Origin: Diatrype stigma
Taxonomy: Eukaryota > Ascomycota > Sordariomycetes > Xylariales > Diatrypaceae
DNA: 64,000 bases
NCBI GenBank assembly: GCA_022225965.2
Contig: JAKJXP020000077.1
Location: 124,001-188,000 of the forward strand
Reading direction: 5' to 3'
Under the pieces are notes generated by a model. That model made no database searches, was not told the DNA's origin, and saw only the letters and a list, made by a program, of their open reading frames with translations. Made by a program: the position numbers and the translations under genes. Shown piece after piece: positions 1 to 11,203 of this stretch (positions within the stretch are counted from its first letter, which is position 1; every line of letters starts with the position of its first letter).

Positions 1-1393
1 CCTGACGGCCAACGGATGGCAAGAGAGCAAGCTTTGGGGACAGGTTCGCGGTGAGCTATCCTGAGATGTTCATGATGATTATGAGATTATTACTGGTAGT
101 TACCTACCTACGCAACACCTTATACCTAAGTCTACATCCCAGAAATATAGTTACTGCTAGCCCACCTAGGTCTGGCTTGTCGTGCCTACTAAGTGCATAC
201 ATAACAGGTGGTTTAACTGCTATAACCTGCATATTGATTGACTATCTCCAACGGCTATGTAGGTACTTGGTAAAACCACCTCCAGGCTCCTACCCAGTTG
301 CCACTTGCCAGTCCGGCCAGCCTGACCTGACGCTCCCGACAAACATCTACGGCCTTATCGAATCACTTCCTATCGTATACGTTTCATATAACTCTTCCAT
401 GCCTTCATAACTAGGTACATGAGCTAGTTAATAGGTAATGTAGGAAAATATTCTTAAATGCTGACAGTTTATGTTACATTTACAGTGGCTCTCATATAAC
501 TCCAGGACGGTACGGAGCACTCCCTGTCATTAATTAGCGTGTATTATGGAGATTGAGGCGTCTGGAACCCCAACTTTGTGGAAAAGTTCCGGTCAAACCA
601 GTGCTAGGCATTGTCCTATGTATAACTGCAGTACATACACGTATAGACTTATGAACAACTCGGTTGAAAATGGATGGGAGGGTTGAAAGGGGAAGACGAA
701 TATTTTTGGTGGTTTCATTCGTTCCATTCCAGGCATCGCCGTGATCTACACATTGTCAATCAGAGGTCCATTCGTTTGAGGTTGAGACCAGGATTCTTTG
801 CTAAGCGATTCGATGTCTCTCTCTTGGCAAGATGGTAGTCTGAGATCTCCCGGAAACAGATAAACGAACGACGGCAATAAAATACATGCGCAGTATAGAA
901 TCCATAAGACACCCCCAAGTAACTGGTCGTGGGCAATTTGCTTATGTAGGTGTTTTTATTGTCTCAATTCACTGATATCTAGGTAGATTGCTGAGGGATG
1001 ATTCCCGTCATGACGGTTTCGTTGACTACAGAAACAATCGTTATCCAGGGCACAAAGGCCCAAGGGCCAAGGCACAAGGCACAAGGCATCGAGTCGGTTT
1101 GGCACTCCGAAACAGAAGGAAGCACATCCCTGATCTGTGACATCTGGCGCGGCACTCGCGGATATGTTGGATCTCAGCCTTGGCCCTTGAGCTCATGGGG
1201 AGAAACAAAACAATAGGGTGTATACCTCGTTAGTGTAGGGCTGGGTCTTGCTTGGATTGGGCACAGCCTGACTCATCCAATCTTAAGGCAACCTTGGAAA
1301 ACAGAGAAGCAGCAGCAAAAGAAACGAAACATCGCTCTGATGATCGGCCATATCCGGAAAATATTGAGACACCATCCCATCCGCAAGTGTGTA

Positions 1394-1411
1394 GGTAGGT
1401 AATTACCTACC
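1394..1411. repeat. 18-bp perfect palindrome of the GGTA motif
   Basis: GGTAGGTAATTACCTACC reads identically on both strands. It is one of many intergenic copies of the TACC/GGTA motif in this window. No function is evident. Confidence 0.8.
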
Positions 1412-1996
1412 CAGGTCCCTACCTGCCTACCTACTTATTACCTAGCGATACATAGTGAGATACCTATAGGTAGGTAGCATTCTCGTGAGTCGGGTCAATG
1501 CAAGCTGAGTTTCCGTTCGCCTTCGCCAGGACTGACGGGCTGTCTGGCCGGATGCAATGGAACCTGGAACACCAGTATATCATGGGTGCCTGCCAACATA
1601 TGTCGGTCTAAAATTGAAGTGTGAAACTTTATATTGTTATTCACGGCAACTTCCGCTGAATTATCTGCTACCGAAGGTACTTATAGACAGCTAGGTACAT
1701 GTAAGTGGGACCCTAAAATGGTAAGTAGGTACTTACTACAGCTTAGCTTAGGTCAATATAATTTCTGGAAGAATTCCAATGGAACCTCCTCAGCGATAGG
1801 CAAACTGGGTGGAAGGGCGGTCGGCTGGAGAAAGGCGGATGGATGGAATGTGATGCTGGCCTGATGCGGCGGTGCGGCATCGGTACCGCAGCATCGGTGT
1901 GAATGTGTTATATACTCCGTACCTTGCAGCAGGTACAACCTGGAAGCAGGTATGTATGCATCGAAGCCTCCAATAAGATCGTGTTCCCTGTCACCA

Positions 1997-2021
1997 ATCC
2001 ATCCATCCATCCATCCATCCC
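1997..2021. repeat. (ATCC)n microsatellite
   Basis: About six uninterrupted copies of the tetranucleotide ATCC/CCAT in intergenic DNA. Confidence 0.85.
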
Positions 2022-3127
2022 CATCCGAGCATGAGACTGGGCTGACTGGGCTCTTGAATAGTATCTACCCTGGTTATACGGTTATACATAAGTATGCACC
2101 AACCTATAAGCCTAATTACAGCAATAGCCAACTACACATTTGCTGCTTTATTACTGAGCTTAGCATTGGCCTCGGAAATGCTCCTCCACGCTTACCTCTC
2201 GCCCCGGGGTTCTGGTCCCATTATGTAATAGAGCCCCTCCTTAGGTCCACGGGTATATTCCCGCTCCATGAAATGCACGTCACGGTTGGGTCAGCCTGGT
2301 GATGGAAAGGGAGAAAGAAGCGGCTGCACGTGGGTGCGAAACCAGCTTTGCCTCGCTCTGGTTAAGTGCTTACATATATACTAAGTGCTTACATCCACCT
2401 ACTAACTACCTACTTCGCACTTACCTACACCCTCACATCTCCATCTCACAGGCTACAGCAACAGCACAGCACAGCACCGCCCATCATCGTCGTGTTCCCG
2501 TCGTTCGTCATCGTCGTCATTCTTCCTCGCTCGTGAACCACGGTCCGCGAGGGCCCTCCCTGCCTCCCATCCCCCAGCCTCCACCTCATGCGCGGCCTGC
2601 TTGATATGCATATGTACGAAGTAACCTACCTACCTACGTACATGATGAGCAGCCGAGCAACGGCTCCTATTGTAATTCCACGTGCAGCTTGCGTATGCAG
2701 CCGGGAGCTCCCAGTGCCTAGGCGTCCATTGGTATGTAACATATGTGTAAGGGCGGCGTAAACTCCACGCTGAAGGCAAAAGCCCACTGCTAACCTAGGT
2801 GTGAACCATTTCTACCCCTGTGAGGCGGCGTAGTCATAGTGACTGACAATAGAACTGCCTACTTTCACATGATGGTAGGAACCTAGGTAGGTGTGCAGCG
2901 AAGTAGGCGTACTATGTACCCAGTAGCTAGGCAGCCAGCCAGTCAGCCGGGTATGCCATATCACACAGCACAACAGCCTCGAACCAACACATCAGGCGGT
3001 TTCGGCGAAGAATTCACGAGAGTGCATGGCGGCGGCCTCCAGGGTTTCTCCTCGCCTAGCTACTCCCTGCCCGTCTATGCTTCCAGTGGACGCCTAGATA
3101 GCTCGAGCGGCAGTGGCTACATAGGCA

Positions 3128-3155
3128 GTGGTGGTGGTGGTGGTGGTGGTGGTGG
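3128..3155. repeat. (GTG)n microsatellite
   Basis: A perfect run of about nine GTG triplets in spacer DNA. The polyglycine (+) and polythreonine (-) frames that cross it are products of the repeat, not protein evidence. Confidence 0.85.
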
Positions 3156-3607
3156 CTGAAGGATCCCAGCCAGCTAGCTGAACTGGCTGGCCGGCTGACC
3201 GATCTTCTGGCTCGTTGGTCCCCGTCGGTGAGTTCTTGCTGAACTCCCAGTAACCATGTAAGTGGGTAACTGTAGAGGTCTCATCCATAGCAGGCCCTAG
3301 ACTACGTATGCATATCCAGAATATCGAATTCTCAGGATGAAAAGCAATTACTACATTCAATGATCTACAAATAGCTTCACACCTGGCTGGGTCGGTAGTA
3401 CGTAGTACGAGATAGATAGATACCCAACGACCTAATGTAAGTCGACGTTAGCTAGAGCGGCGGGCTAGAAAGCTCAAACTTCTGCTATGCCGCTCACTAA
3501 TAAGTAGGTACTTATGCTCGGCCGGCACCTCATCTTAGCAAGGTGAACCCGCACCGCGCCGTCTCACCCGACCAGCAAATTAACGATGAGGCACAGCAGG
3601 AAAGGAT

Positions 3608-3650
3608 GTCTGTCTGTCTGTCTGTTCGTTTGTCTGTCTGTTTATCTGTC
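3608..3650. repeat. (TCTG)n imperfect microsatellite
   Basis: A TCTG/CAGA tetranucleotide run with a few interruptions (TTCG, TTTA). Confidence 0.8.
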
Positions 3651-4590
3651 AGCTTGAAGCCTGACTGACTTAACAAACTACCTCTTTGATCGATCATAAG
3701 ACGGAGGAAGGCAGGCATAGAATCCAACAACGCACCTCGCAACTAACTGCCGCTTGGTTTCGGTTTCAGTTTGCCCATGGTCTATAGGTAGTGCATAATT
3801 ACAGCATCATCCACGCTGCAGCCGCGTCAATGCGTCCTACCTGAGATACCTGGCAAGGCCATTGTGAGGATAGCCGACACTCGATGGTGATTTGCGGGTC
3901 TAAAGACTGTCGGTTATCCTTACAACCACCTGCTTTGCCTGGTCATCCAAGGAAAACCGCGACCTCCATCTTATAGGTATGACACGCTTGCGCCCTGCAG
4001 CCCACTGATACCCGGTAGCATCTAGTGGTATCAGGTTAGACAGGAGGAATCGAAACCGAACTTCCAAGCCTCCACCATCATCTACACTAGACTAGGAGGC
4101 GCTGCATGCGAGGCAGCATTGGCTAATGGGATGGTGATGCGCGTAGGTATGACGTTGACACACCAGATATTCTACAGCCTACTTCACTGAGGGAGAGCGC
4201 AACCGTGATGCTCAAGAGTAAAGACCATGTGTATTTAACATATCGCCGTGCCTGGCCTTCGTCTTACAAATTCCAGCACGGCCTACGAACGGTAAAAACT
4301 CTCGGGGAACAGTCATTCTTTCTTCAGAACCCCTTGCTGCTGCAGAAAATACCAGCAAGTCATAAAAAATGGGTGAATCGAATAATCATCTTCCAACTCC
4401 TTGTGTGCCAAGCTCTCCCGGAAAAGCTATCAAACGGTATCCATGAATCGCAGCAAGAAATCTCAAAAGCATATTGTGCCAAAATTGTTCTGGCTACGCG
4501 CTAAATCAGACATGTTGACAAGGCTCGTAGCGCGATATGTTGGTTCGCCCCTCATAAATGGGCATAGCCTTGCACATCCCCTATTGAGAT

Positions 4591-5703
4591 TTATCGCAAT
4601 GAGCCCTCAATAGGACTGATGGGCAAGCTTCGGTGCGTGCTGAGGTCGGTACTACCGGTACGTCTCAGCGCCTGGGACATAGTCTCGATGTTGAGCTCGC
4701 CGCTTGCCAAGAGGTTGTGTTCGGTAGACGTAGGGCTGCCCAAAGGTCTTCGCACCGGAGACATGCTGAAGCCCTTGACAGATCCAGAGTTGCTATTTGG
4801 TGGTGAAGTCTCGCCACCTTGCGAAGACACTGGCGATCTGATCGGGGAAGGCGAACGGCCAGCACTGAGGGATGACAGGGAAGTCAACCCGGCGAGGTGC
4901 ATCGACTCTCGGCTACCAGCCACCGCAGAGGGAGGTCCATGTTCGGCTTGGACTACGTCGGCAAAGGAAATGAAACTCAACCGTCTGACGTCGGCTGAAT
5001 CCAGAGACCCGTAGTTCGAGGCTGATTCCTCCTTATCTGCGAAAGCGGCGAGATCTTCCGCCCACGAGGCCGCCGCACTATCAAACGGCGTAGTACCGGT
5101 AACCGCCGAGCCGGCAGGCTGATGTGATGTGTGCGTGACAATCTCAACCGTGTCGGGATTCAAATGGTCGTCCGTAATGGCTTCTGATGAGGCGTCTAGG
5201 ACAGGGGGGATGTAATCCTCCGTTTGTATGTGGGACGGGACAGCAGGCGAAGTGGGTAGGGCAGTGCTCTCTTGAACATCCCGCTCGAAGATCTGTGAAC
5301 CGGCCGGAGATCTAACATGAGGAGAGGTCGAGTAGATGGCGCTGCGGCCAGGTGACGACGGTGCTCTTCGTGGCGAATCGATCTGGATTGGCGAGCCGGT
5401 CGCTGACCGCCGCGGAGACGTTTGTATAGTAGCCTGGGTGGGCGACGGACTAGATTGTCCAACGTGAGATTTTGAACCTTTGGAAGCGGTCTTCTCCTCC
5501 GTCTTCTTCTTCCCGAAACCGAATAAACTTCGCTTCTTAGTCTTCGAATCGGCTTTTGCTGAGCCCGCTCCACTCTCCTTTTGGTGAGGTTCTTGTATTG
5601 TTGGTGTTGAATCACCCTTTCCGCTCTGATGCTTCGCCGCCAATGCAGGTGCAGAACCCTGTTCCTGATTGGTCTGTATGGAGGCTGGCGGTGCGAGACT
5701 CAT
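4591..5703 (-). CDS. Ser/Pro-rich conserved fungal protein of unknown function
   Basis: Single-exon frame of 370 residues from the ATG at 5703. The frame opens 19 codons further upstream (5760), but the start MSLAPPAS is the more protein-like one and the upstream residues look like leader sequence. Most of the protein is low-complexity serine, proline, threonine and arginine with many SP and RS(P) dipeptides, suggesting a disordered phosphoprotein. Two islands stand out: a basic patch at residues 54-71 (KTKKRSLFGFGKKKTEEK), and RRLSFISFADVVQAEH at residues 240-255, which includes an RRLS site resembling a PKA target. I remember similar RLSFISFADVV motifs in uncharacterised fungal proteins, but cannot name the family. 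There is no membrane segment or signal peptide. Confidence that it is a real gene is high; its function is unknown. Confidence 0.75.
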   Translation of the reverse strand: MSLAPPASIQTNQEQGSAPALAAKHQSGKGDSTPTIQEPHQKESGAGSAKADSKTKKRSLFGFGKKKTEEKTASKGSKSHVGQSSPSPTQATIQTSPRRSATGSPIQIDSPRRAPSSPGRSAIYSTSPHVRSPAGSQIFERDVQESTALPTSPAVPSHIQTEDYIPPVLDASSEAITDDHLNPDTVEIVTHTSHQPAGSAVTGTTPFDSAAASWAEDLAAFADKEESASNYGSLDSADVRRLSFISFADVVQAEHGPPSAVAGSRESMHLAGLTSLSSLSAGRSPSPIRSPVSSQGGETSPPNSNSGSVKGFSMSPVRRPLGSPTSTEHNLLASGELNIETMSQALRRTGSTDLSTHRSLPISPIEGSLR

Positions 5704-5760
5704 GATGAGTGGACCTGGATTGGGAAATGCCGAGATATAGTAACAATGTTTTCTAATCAA

Positions 5761-8700
5761 TCTGAAGATGTCGAGATGTGAATTAGCGTGGGGGCTTATC
5801 TAATAAAGAAGTCAAGTAATATAGAATAAGAATAGAGGTATATTTCATATTTATGGCCCCCTCGAGTTGTGATTGTGGTGGTGTAAAGTATGACAGACTA
5901 CTGGCGCATGTGACTTGAAAAGGGGGATGAGGAGTACCAGTGAAGCTCACCAATGATTCAGTAGGTACCTCTAACGACAGTCTTCGGAGTCGATGTTGAT
6001 AAAAACAATGACACCTAATCTCGGCCGATGCGCGTGATTGGAAGGGCCCTGGGTGAGAGAGTGCTCGGATTGGTGAATAAAAAGATAGCCGATGGTGGAT
6101 GATTTTGATGGTCGATGGTCGGTGGTCGAGCCAGGTCGATTTCTTGTTGTTGCTGCTTAAGGTGCTGCAAGAAAGCGGATCTGAGACCTCGAGGTAAATT
6201 GCAGTGCGGCGAACGCGATACAAAAAGATGCAGAAATATGCAGGTGCGCAGCTTTCTCACGAGGGTCCAAGGCGCCTGTCCATCGGATGTATTCAATGTA
6301 TTAAGAGGGAAGTGACGATGGTTCAGAGGCCGTTAACTCCCGTTTGTCGTGAGATGTCGTGCGCTTGGGAAAACAGGGAACTGCTGGCGGTTTTGACTAC
6401 CACCTCCTAGCTAGATGGTCCTAATGAGATGCAAGCGTTCTATCGTGCGAGGCCTATCTCTACCTAGTTGGCTGGCTAGTAACGTCGTAAGTTCGTAACT
6501 TGGGCGAATGACGCCAATGCGTGACATTCAACAGGCTGGCGCAGGTTGGTGGATGGAGTCAACCTTGGAAGTTGGTAAGTATGTAATGGAATGCAGCCGG
6601 TCTTATGGAAGCTTCCAAGGTTGCAGCAACTTGCAGGTGTTGTTTTAGTCGGACCTCGTTGTTGGGTGCGATCGCAGGTAAGTATAAGTACATATAATTA
6701 TAGTTAGTTAGGGGAAGGATGTACCCATCCAGGGCAGGGCAGTCCAGGTTTTGGGGGAGCTGGGAAGTCGATCTGAGGTCTCTTCCCGAAAGCGTTCTTT
6801 GGCAAGGGTAAGTACTAATTGGTTTGTATGTACGGTAGTAAGGCCGCCTGTTAGTCGTCAGTTGCCTGTGGTGTGAGAGGCGTCGGTAGGAAGGATCCCA
6901 TCAAACCCTGACTTTTCGATGTCTTGTGACAAGAAAGAATAATCTCTCATTGAGCCGACACCGTGTTCTCGGGGACGTCAGACAGATTGATCCCGGATTA
7001 TACCTATAGGTAGTTCTCATTAGGTCCAAATCTGGTCTGGTATAGTCGGGTATGTCACAGGTACAAGTACACATAAAAACACGCGAGTGGGATTCGAGGC
7101 ATGTGGCTATTTAGGGATCCAGGTACTACGTATAATACACCTGGGCAGCCAGTGGCAGTACAAGGTTGGTAGCGCGAAATGTCCTCATACGGTTAGGTGC
7201 TGATAGGCCACAACCTTGAAGGACCGGCTCTGGGCCTAACTGTAGTATGTATGTAGGCAGTACCTCACGCAGGCAGTCAAGTAATGGTAATTGTACTATG
7301 TATGAGTAGTTACTGTTCGATCTTCTCGACACGTAACCAATAACTACCTAGGTAGGCATGCGCAATAAGTTTCGCCAGCGGAAGGAACTTGCTGAAAATG
7401 ACGACCCTTCCGTGATTCAGGGATGGGTGTAACGAGTAGATGTTATGCCGAAGTGTTGGATTGCGTCCAAGAGCGGGCGCAACATATTCCCCTAGGCATC
7501 TATCATCGATGTTGGTCCTGACAATCTCTGGCCGGTTGGTTGCAAGAATCGGGTTGGGATGGGCAAATCCGGCAACTGATTGGATCTGTCACGGCGCTTG
7601 TTTGGTCGCATGAATTCCCATGCGGTTCAGCTCCCGGATTGCGTAGGCTCTTGCATGTCGGTACGGGGCCCCTATCACCCATCTACGTAGGTAGTAAGGT
7701 CAAACAAGACAGGATGAGCTAGAACACTCTCAGGTCCTGATATAATAGTCAGAACGTCAGAATGTCAGAACAGTTGTACTAGCAGCTACCACCGGGCAGG
7801 TATGCACGTTGTTCAATGACTTCAATATGGCCTCTCGTCCTAGGTTGCTACGGTACATACTTAGATATGTATGTAGTTTCTCTCCAAGTCTCGATGACAT
7901 CGATTTCGAAGATCCCGCATCCATACAGCCAGATTAGCTTCCGAACCAGCTACCTAGCAAGCACCTGCACCAAGCCAACCGCCAGTCCCGCCCATGATCT
8001 CTAGGTATCCTGGTACGTATATAGTAGGCACTGTACGTACAATACCTACCCATTCCACCTGATCCTGCTGGAAGTTATAGTCACACAGCAGACAGCCCAC
8101 ATTACAAGAAGCATGACTTGCAACCCGGGATGATCCAATACTGTGGTTATCAATTTGGTAACTACCTCTTTTGGTGATCATGAAACACCCCTCGGCATTG
8201 CAAGAGACGGACAGTCGGGCAGTGTCTCTATACCTATGTACGAGATGCAATGCATCCTGTCTGTCTGTCTGCCTGCCTGCCCCTGCCTACTATGTAGCCA
8301 AGGAAGATCCTACCTAATTATGTCTAACCTATGTCTATAAGTATATCAATGTAATCGATCGCCAACGTGTCCCAACCCAAAGTCTAAATCGCTTGCTCAT
8401 TCACAATCAATCGCTTGTCTCTACCATGGCGAAAGCATCAGGTGGGTACTCGAGGTACTCGACCTAATTCAGGTAAATTCTAATGCAGTCCTGCCATCAC
8501 ATATCAAACCCGAGAATGGTTTGATACCTAGGTAGGTATTGCATCGTGAGGGGTAACGGCGGGAGGTTGAGTCAGCTTCGCTAGGCTGAATCACTTGGTC
8601 AGGTAGGTAGAGTCAACTGGGCCTGATAAAGACCAGGTGTGGCACATGAAACCACGAAGCTTTCCCAGAAAATACGTCACACTGAGGGGTCCCGACTCGA

Positions 8701-9310
8701 CTATATCTGAGACCTTCCGACTTGTGGTGGACTCGTTCGGGGCTCGATGGGGCCGTTCTTGTCCGTTTCCGCTCAAGGCAGTTGCCCCAATTGTCCATAA
8801 TCCAGGGGTCTAGGTCCCGCCTAGCTTGCCCCACTGCAGCGGTACATTTGTACATGCCTACTTACATGTAGCCACGTGACGTACCTCTACGTACAGGTAG
8901 TCTGATTACCTAAGATACCTTGCACCAGAGCCTTACCTAAGAGCTTACCTAAGTACCTTACCTAAGCTTTGGTACATACACGGGCCGTAGAATGCCCGAG
9001 GAAATTTGCTCCCGCGCTTCCGTCCATCCATCTGGATCCCCCGGCCGTTATCTAGATCGGTATCGAGACGGGACGAAGCTACCAAGAATATCCTGATTTC
9101 CTGGGAATAGAGCGAGTCAAGATAACCAGGGGAAACAAGACGAGAACGGCATTAATCTCCCCTCATCGAATTCCTCCGCCAATCGACGTTTCCAATCTTA
9201 ACCCTTCTGCAAATCGGCGCGGGGGGCGGTAGCAAAGACTGCCTTACCCACTCACTCCAGCGAAGCCGCCACGACCACCACCACCACACATCGAGAAAAA
9301 GCATAGCAGA
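5761..9310. other. Intergenic spacer between divergent genes
   Basis: Contains the promoter and leader of the leftward gene and the promoter of mL58. The 5783-6300 part has long but mutually overlapping open frames on both strands, typical of a low-complexity leader. CCTAGGTA motifs occur at about 7348 and 8526. No gene is supported. Confidence 0.55.
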
Positions 9311-10036
9311 ATGGAGGTCCGGTCACTGCTCAGGCCTCTAGGCTTCTTTTCCCTCTCCACCTCCACCACCACCACCACCTGCTGCGCGGCGGCCGCCGGC
9401 CGCGTGGCCGTCGTCGTCGTCCCCCGCCGCCACCAAGCGACGACGTCGCGGACGAAGCGGGCGCTCAAGATCGCCCCGCACCCGTCCTTCCTGACGGGGC
9501 AGCCGTCCCGCAACGCGAACCACATCGTGTTCAACCCGCCGTCGTCCAAGCCGTCGGTGTACCACACGCCGTTCGCGTTCCTGCCCAAGAGCGACCCGCG
9601 GCGGCAGGCCAACCTGGCGCAGCAGCTGCTCTCGCCCCCCGGCAGCGTCGCCCACAGCGTCGCCGTGCAGAAGCAGGAGCAGGCGCGGCAGGCGCAGCAG
9701 GACCGGCAGGACCGGGTCGACCAGGGCCTGCCGCCGACGCTGACGGCCGACGAGGAGGAGCGCGTCAACCCGCGGTACCACGTCACGCGCGAGCAGGTCG
9801 AGGAGATGCGCCAGCTGCGCGCCGACGACCCCGAGCGCTGGTCCGTCCTCCGCCTCGCCGAGCGCTACGGCTGCACCAACTACTTCGTCATGATGTGCTG
9901 CAAGGCCTCGCCCGAGCACCAGGCCCGCGAGCGCGAGCGCAAGGAGGCCATCCGCGCCCGCTGGGGCCCCATCCGCACCCAGGCCCGCGAGGAGCGGAGG
10001 AAGCGGAAGGCCCTGCTGCTGCGGGATGAGCTGTAA
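9311..10036 (+). CDS. mrpl20: Mitochondrial large-subunit ribosomal protein mL58 (MRPL20 family)
   Basis: Intronless, 241 residues. A component of the mitochondrial large ribosomal subunit, specific to the fungal lineage. The N-terminus is an Arg/Ser/Thr/Ala-rich presequence with no acidic residue after Glu2 (residues 2-45), as expected for matrix import. The body carries the family's conserved block: KRALKIAPHPSF, then IVFNPPSSKPSVYHTP and FAFLPKSDPRR (about residues 49-97). A charged helical C-terminus follows, rich in Arg, Glu and Gln and ending KRKALLLRDEL. The start is the first ATG of the frame, just after an A-rich leader. Codon third positions are strongly G/C, so reverse-strand open frames across this stretch (about 9338-10270) are shadows. 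Family assignment rests on the motif block, which I recognise confidently. Confidence 0.9.
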   Translation: MEVRSLLRPLGFFSLSTSTTTTTCCAAAAGRVAVVVVPRRHQATTSRTKRALKIAPHPSFLTGQPSRNANHIVFNPPSSKPSVYHTPFAFLPKSDPRRQANLAQQLLSPPGSVAHSVAVQKQEQARQAQQDRQDRVDQGLPPTLTADEEERVNPRYHVTREQVEEMRQLRADDPERWSVLRLAERYGCTNYFVMMCCKASPEHQARERERKEAIRARWGPIRTQAREERRKRKALLLRDEL

Positions 10037-11203
10037 GGGATGAGGAAGGGGTGTGGGTGTAGTGGGGAGAAGAGAAGGGGGGACGGAGCGGAGCGGAGCG
10101 AAATGATGTAAAGGGGGGAAGGGGGAGAGGAGGGGGCAGGAAAGGAAAGGGAAAACGGTAGGAAAATACGAAATGAACCGAGTATGGTGATATGGTACGA
10201 TACGAAACGAGACGAGACGAGACAACATGCTGCCGGCATCGATTGATAGATATAGGTAACCAAGACGCAAAAATCGCCGGCCGCCCTAGTAGTTGGCATC
10301 AACTCAGCTGTGGTGGTCTTTCTCTCCTCCCTTTCTTTCGCGATTTTGCTAGCGTATGTAGCTTAGCTAGCTAGCTATCAACCAGGAGGGCTTCCGAGCC
10401 GTGGCACCCCTTTTCAGTTACCCATGCTCACTCATACCTACTCGCTGGTCGGTAAGAACCGGCAGGTGATGATATTACACTGTGTGGTGGTAGACGATAC
10501 ACGAGTGAGGGCGGGGGTCCTGAATCTGCGAGATGCGCAGACGACGGGTTTCCCCACCTGCCTTGCTTGCCTCCGTTCAGATAGACGAGCGGAGGGACTG
10601 TCTATCTAGGTAATGTGCAAGGAGAGAAATCATTGCCATGATCATGAAGCATCACCGGCTGTTCTAACGATATATAGTTAAATGCGAACCACACTATACG
10701 ACTTATATAAAATGCAGCGTCGGCCGTGCAATATATTCATGAAAAAGCTACCCACATGTTGTATCAGATCGTGCCAGAAGATACTGAATATTCAGTTCCT
10801 AGGCCTATCTCTCAAAATGAATCCGACCCGAGACAACAGGCTAGTATGAGACTAGGTGCCTAGGTAGCTGGTTTTACAACACGATGCTGATGCCGGCCGT
10901 CGTGCCAATCTTCCCTTCCCCATAGGGAGACCGCCAATATATGGCTAACAGACGTACTGAATGCATTCAGCCAGCCACCCATCAAAAAAAAAAAAAAAAA
11001 AAAAAAAAAACATCGACTAGGTAAACAAGTAGGTAGGGACATATCCCCAATCTAACATTAAGCCTGCCTTGCTTTCTATAACATCAACCCTAACGGTAGG
11101 TAGTAGGAGCAGTAGTAACAGTAAGTAATAGTCTGAACGACAAAGTTCTCATCGTCGTCATCATCCATCGTCGTCGTCTCGATATAAACATCAATCGTTC
11201 ATT
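10037..11203. other. Convergent 3' spacer
   Basis: Separates mL58 (+) from the F-box gene (-). It holds the 3' ends of both and an A27 tract. No gene seen. Confidence 0.6.
10984..11010. repeat. Poly(A) tract, A27
   Basis: Uninterrupted homopolymer of 27 A in spacer DNA. No retroelement features such as target-site duplication or reverse-transcriptase remnant were seen next to it. Confidence 0.9.

Larger units (their letters stand above)
1..4590. other. Intergenic spacer, no supported gene
   Basis: No open frame here has both an ATG start and coding-like codon use. The stretch holds scattered TAGGTAGGTA/TACCTACCTA motifs, an 18-bp perfect palindrome at 1394-1411, and several simple repeats listed separately. 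The purine- and pyrimidine-biased parts look like ordinary fungal spacer. Confidence 0.6.

Noticed and set aside
9338..10270. 310-residue open frame on the minus strand over mL58
   Set aside because: Antisense shadow of a GC3-rich gene; the plus-strand product has clear mL58 motifs.
10984..11010. Poly(A) tracts here and at 44341-44370 as retrotransposon tails
   Set aside because: No target-site duplication, no reverse-transcriptase or SINE-like sequence upstream. Simple homopolymers.
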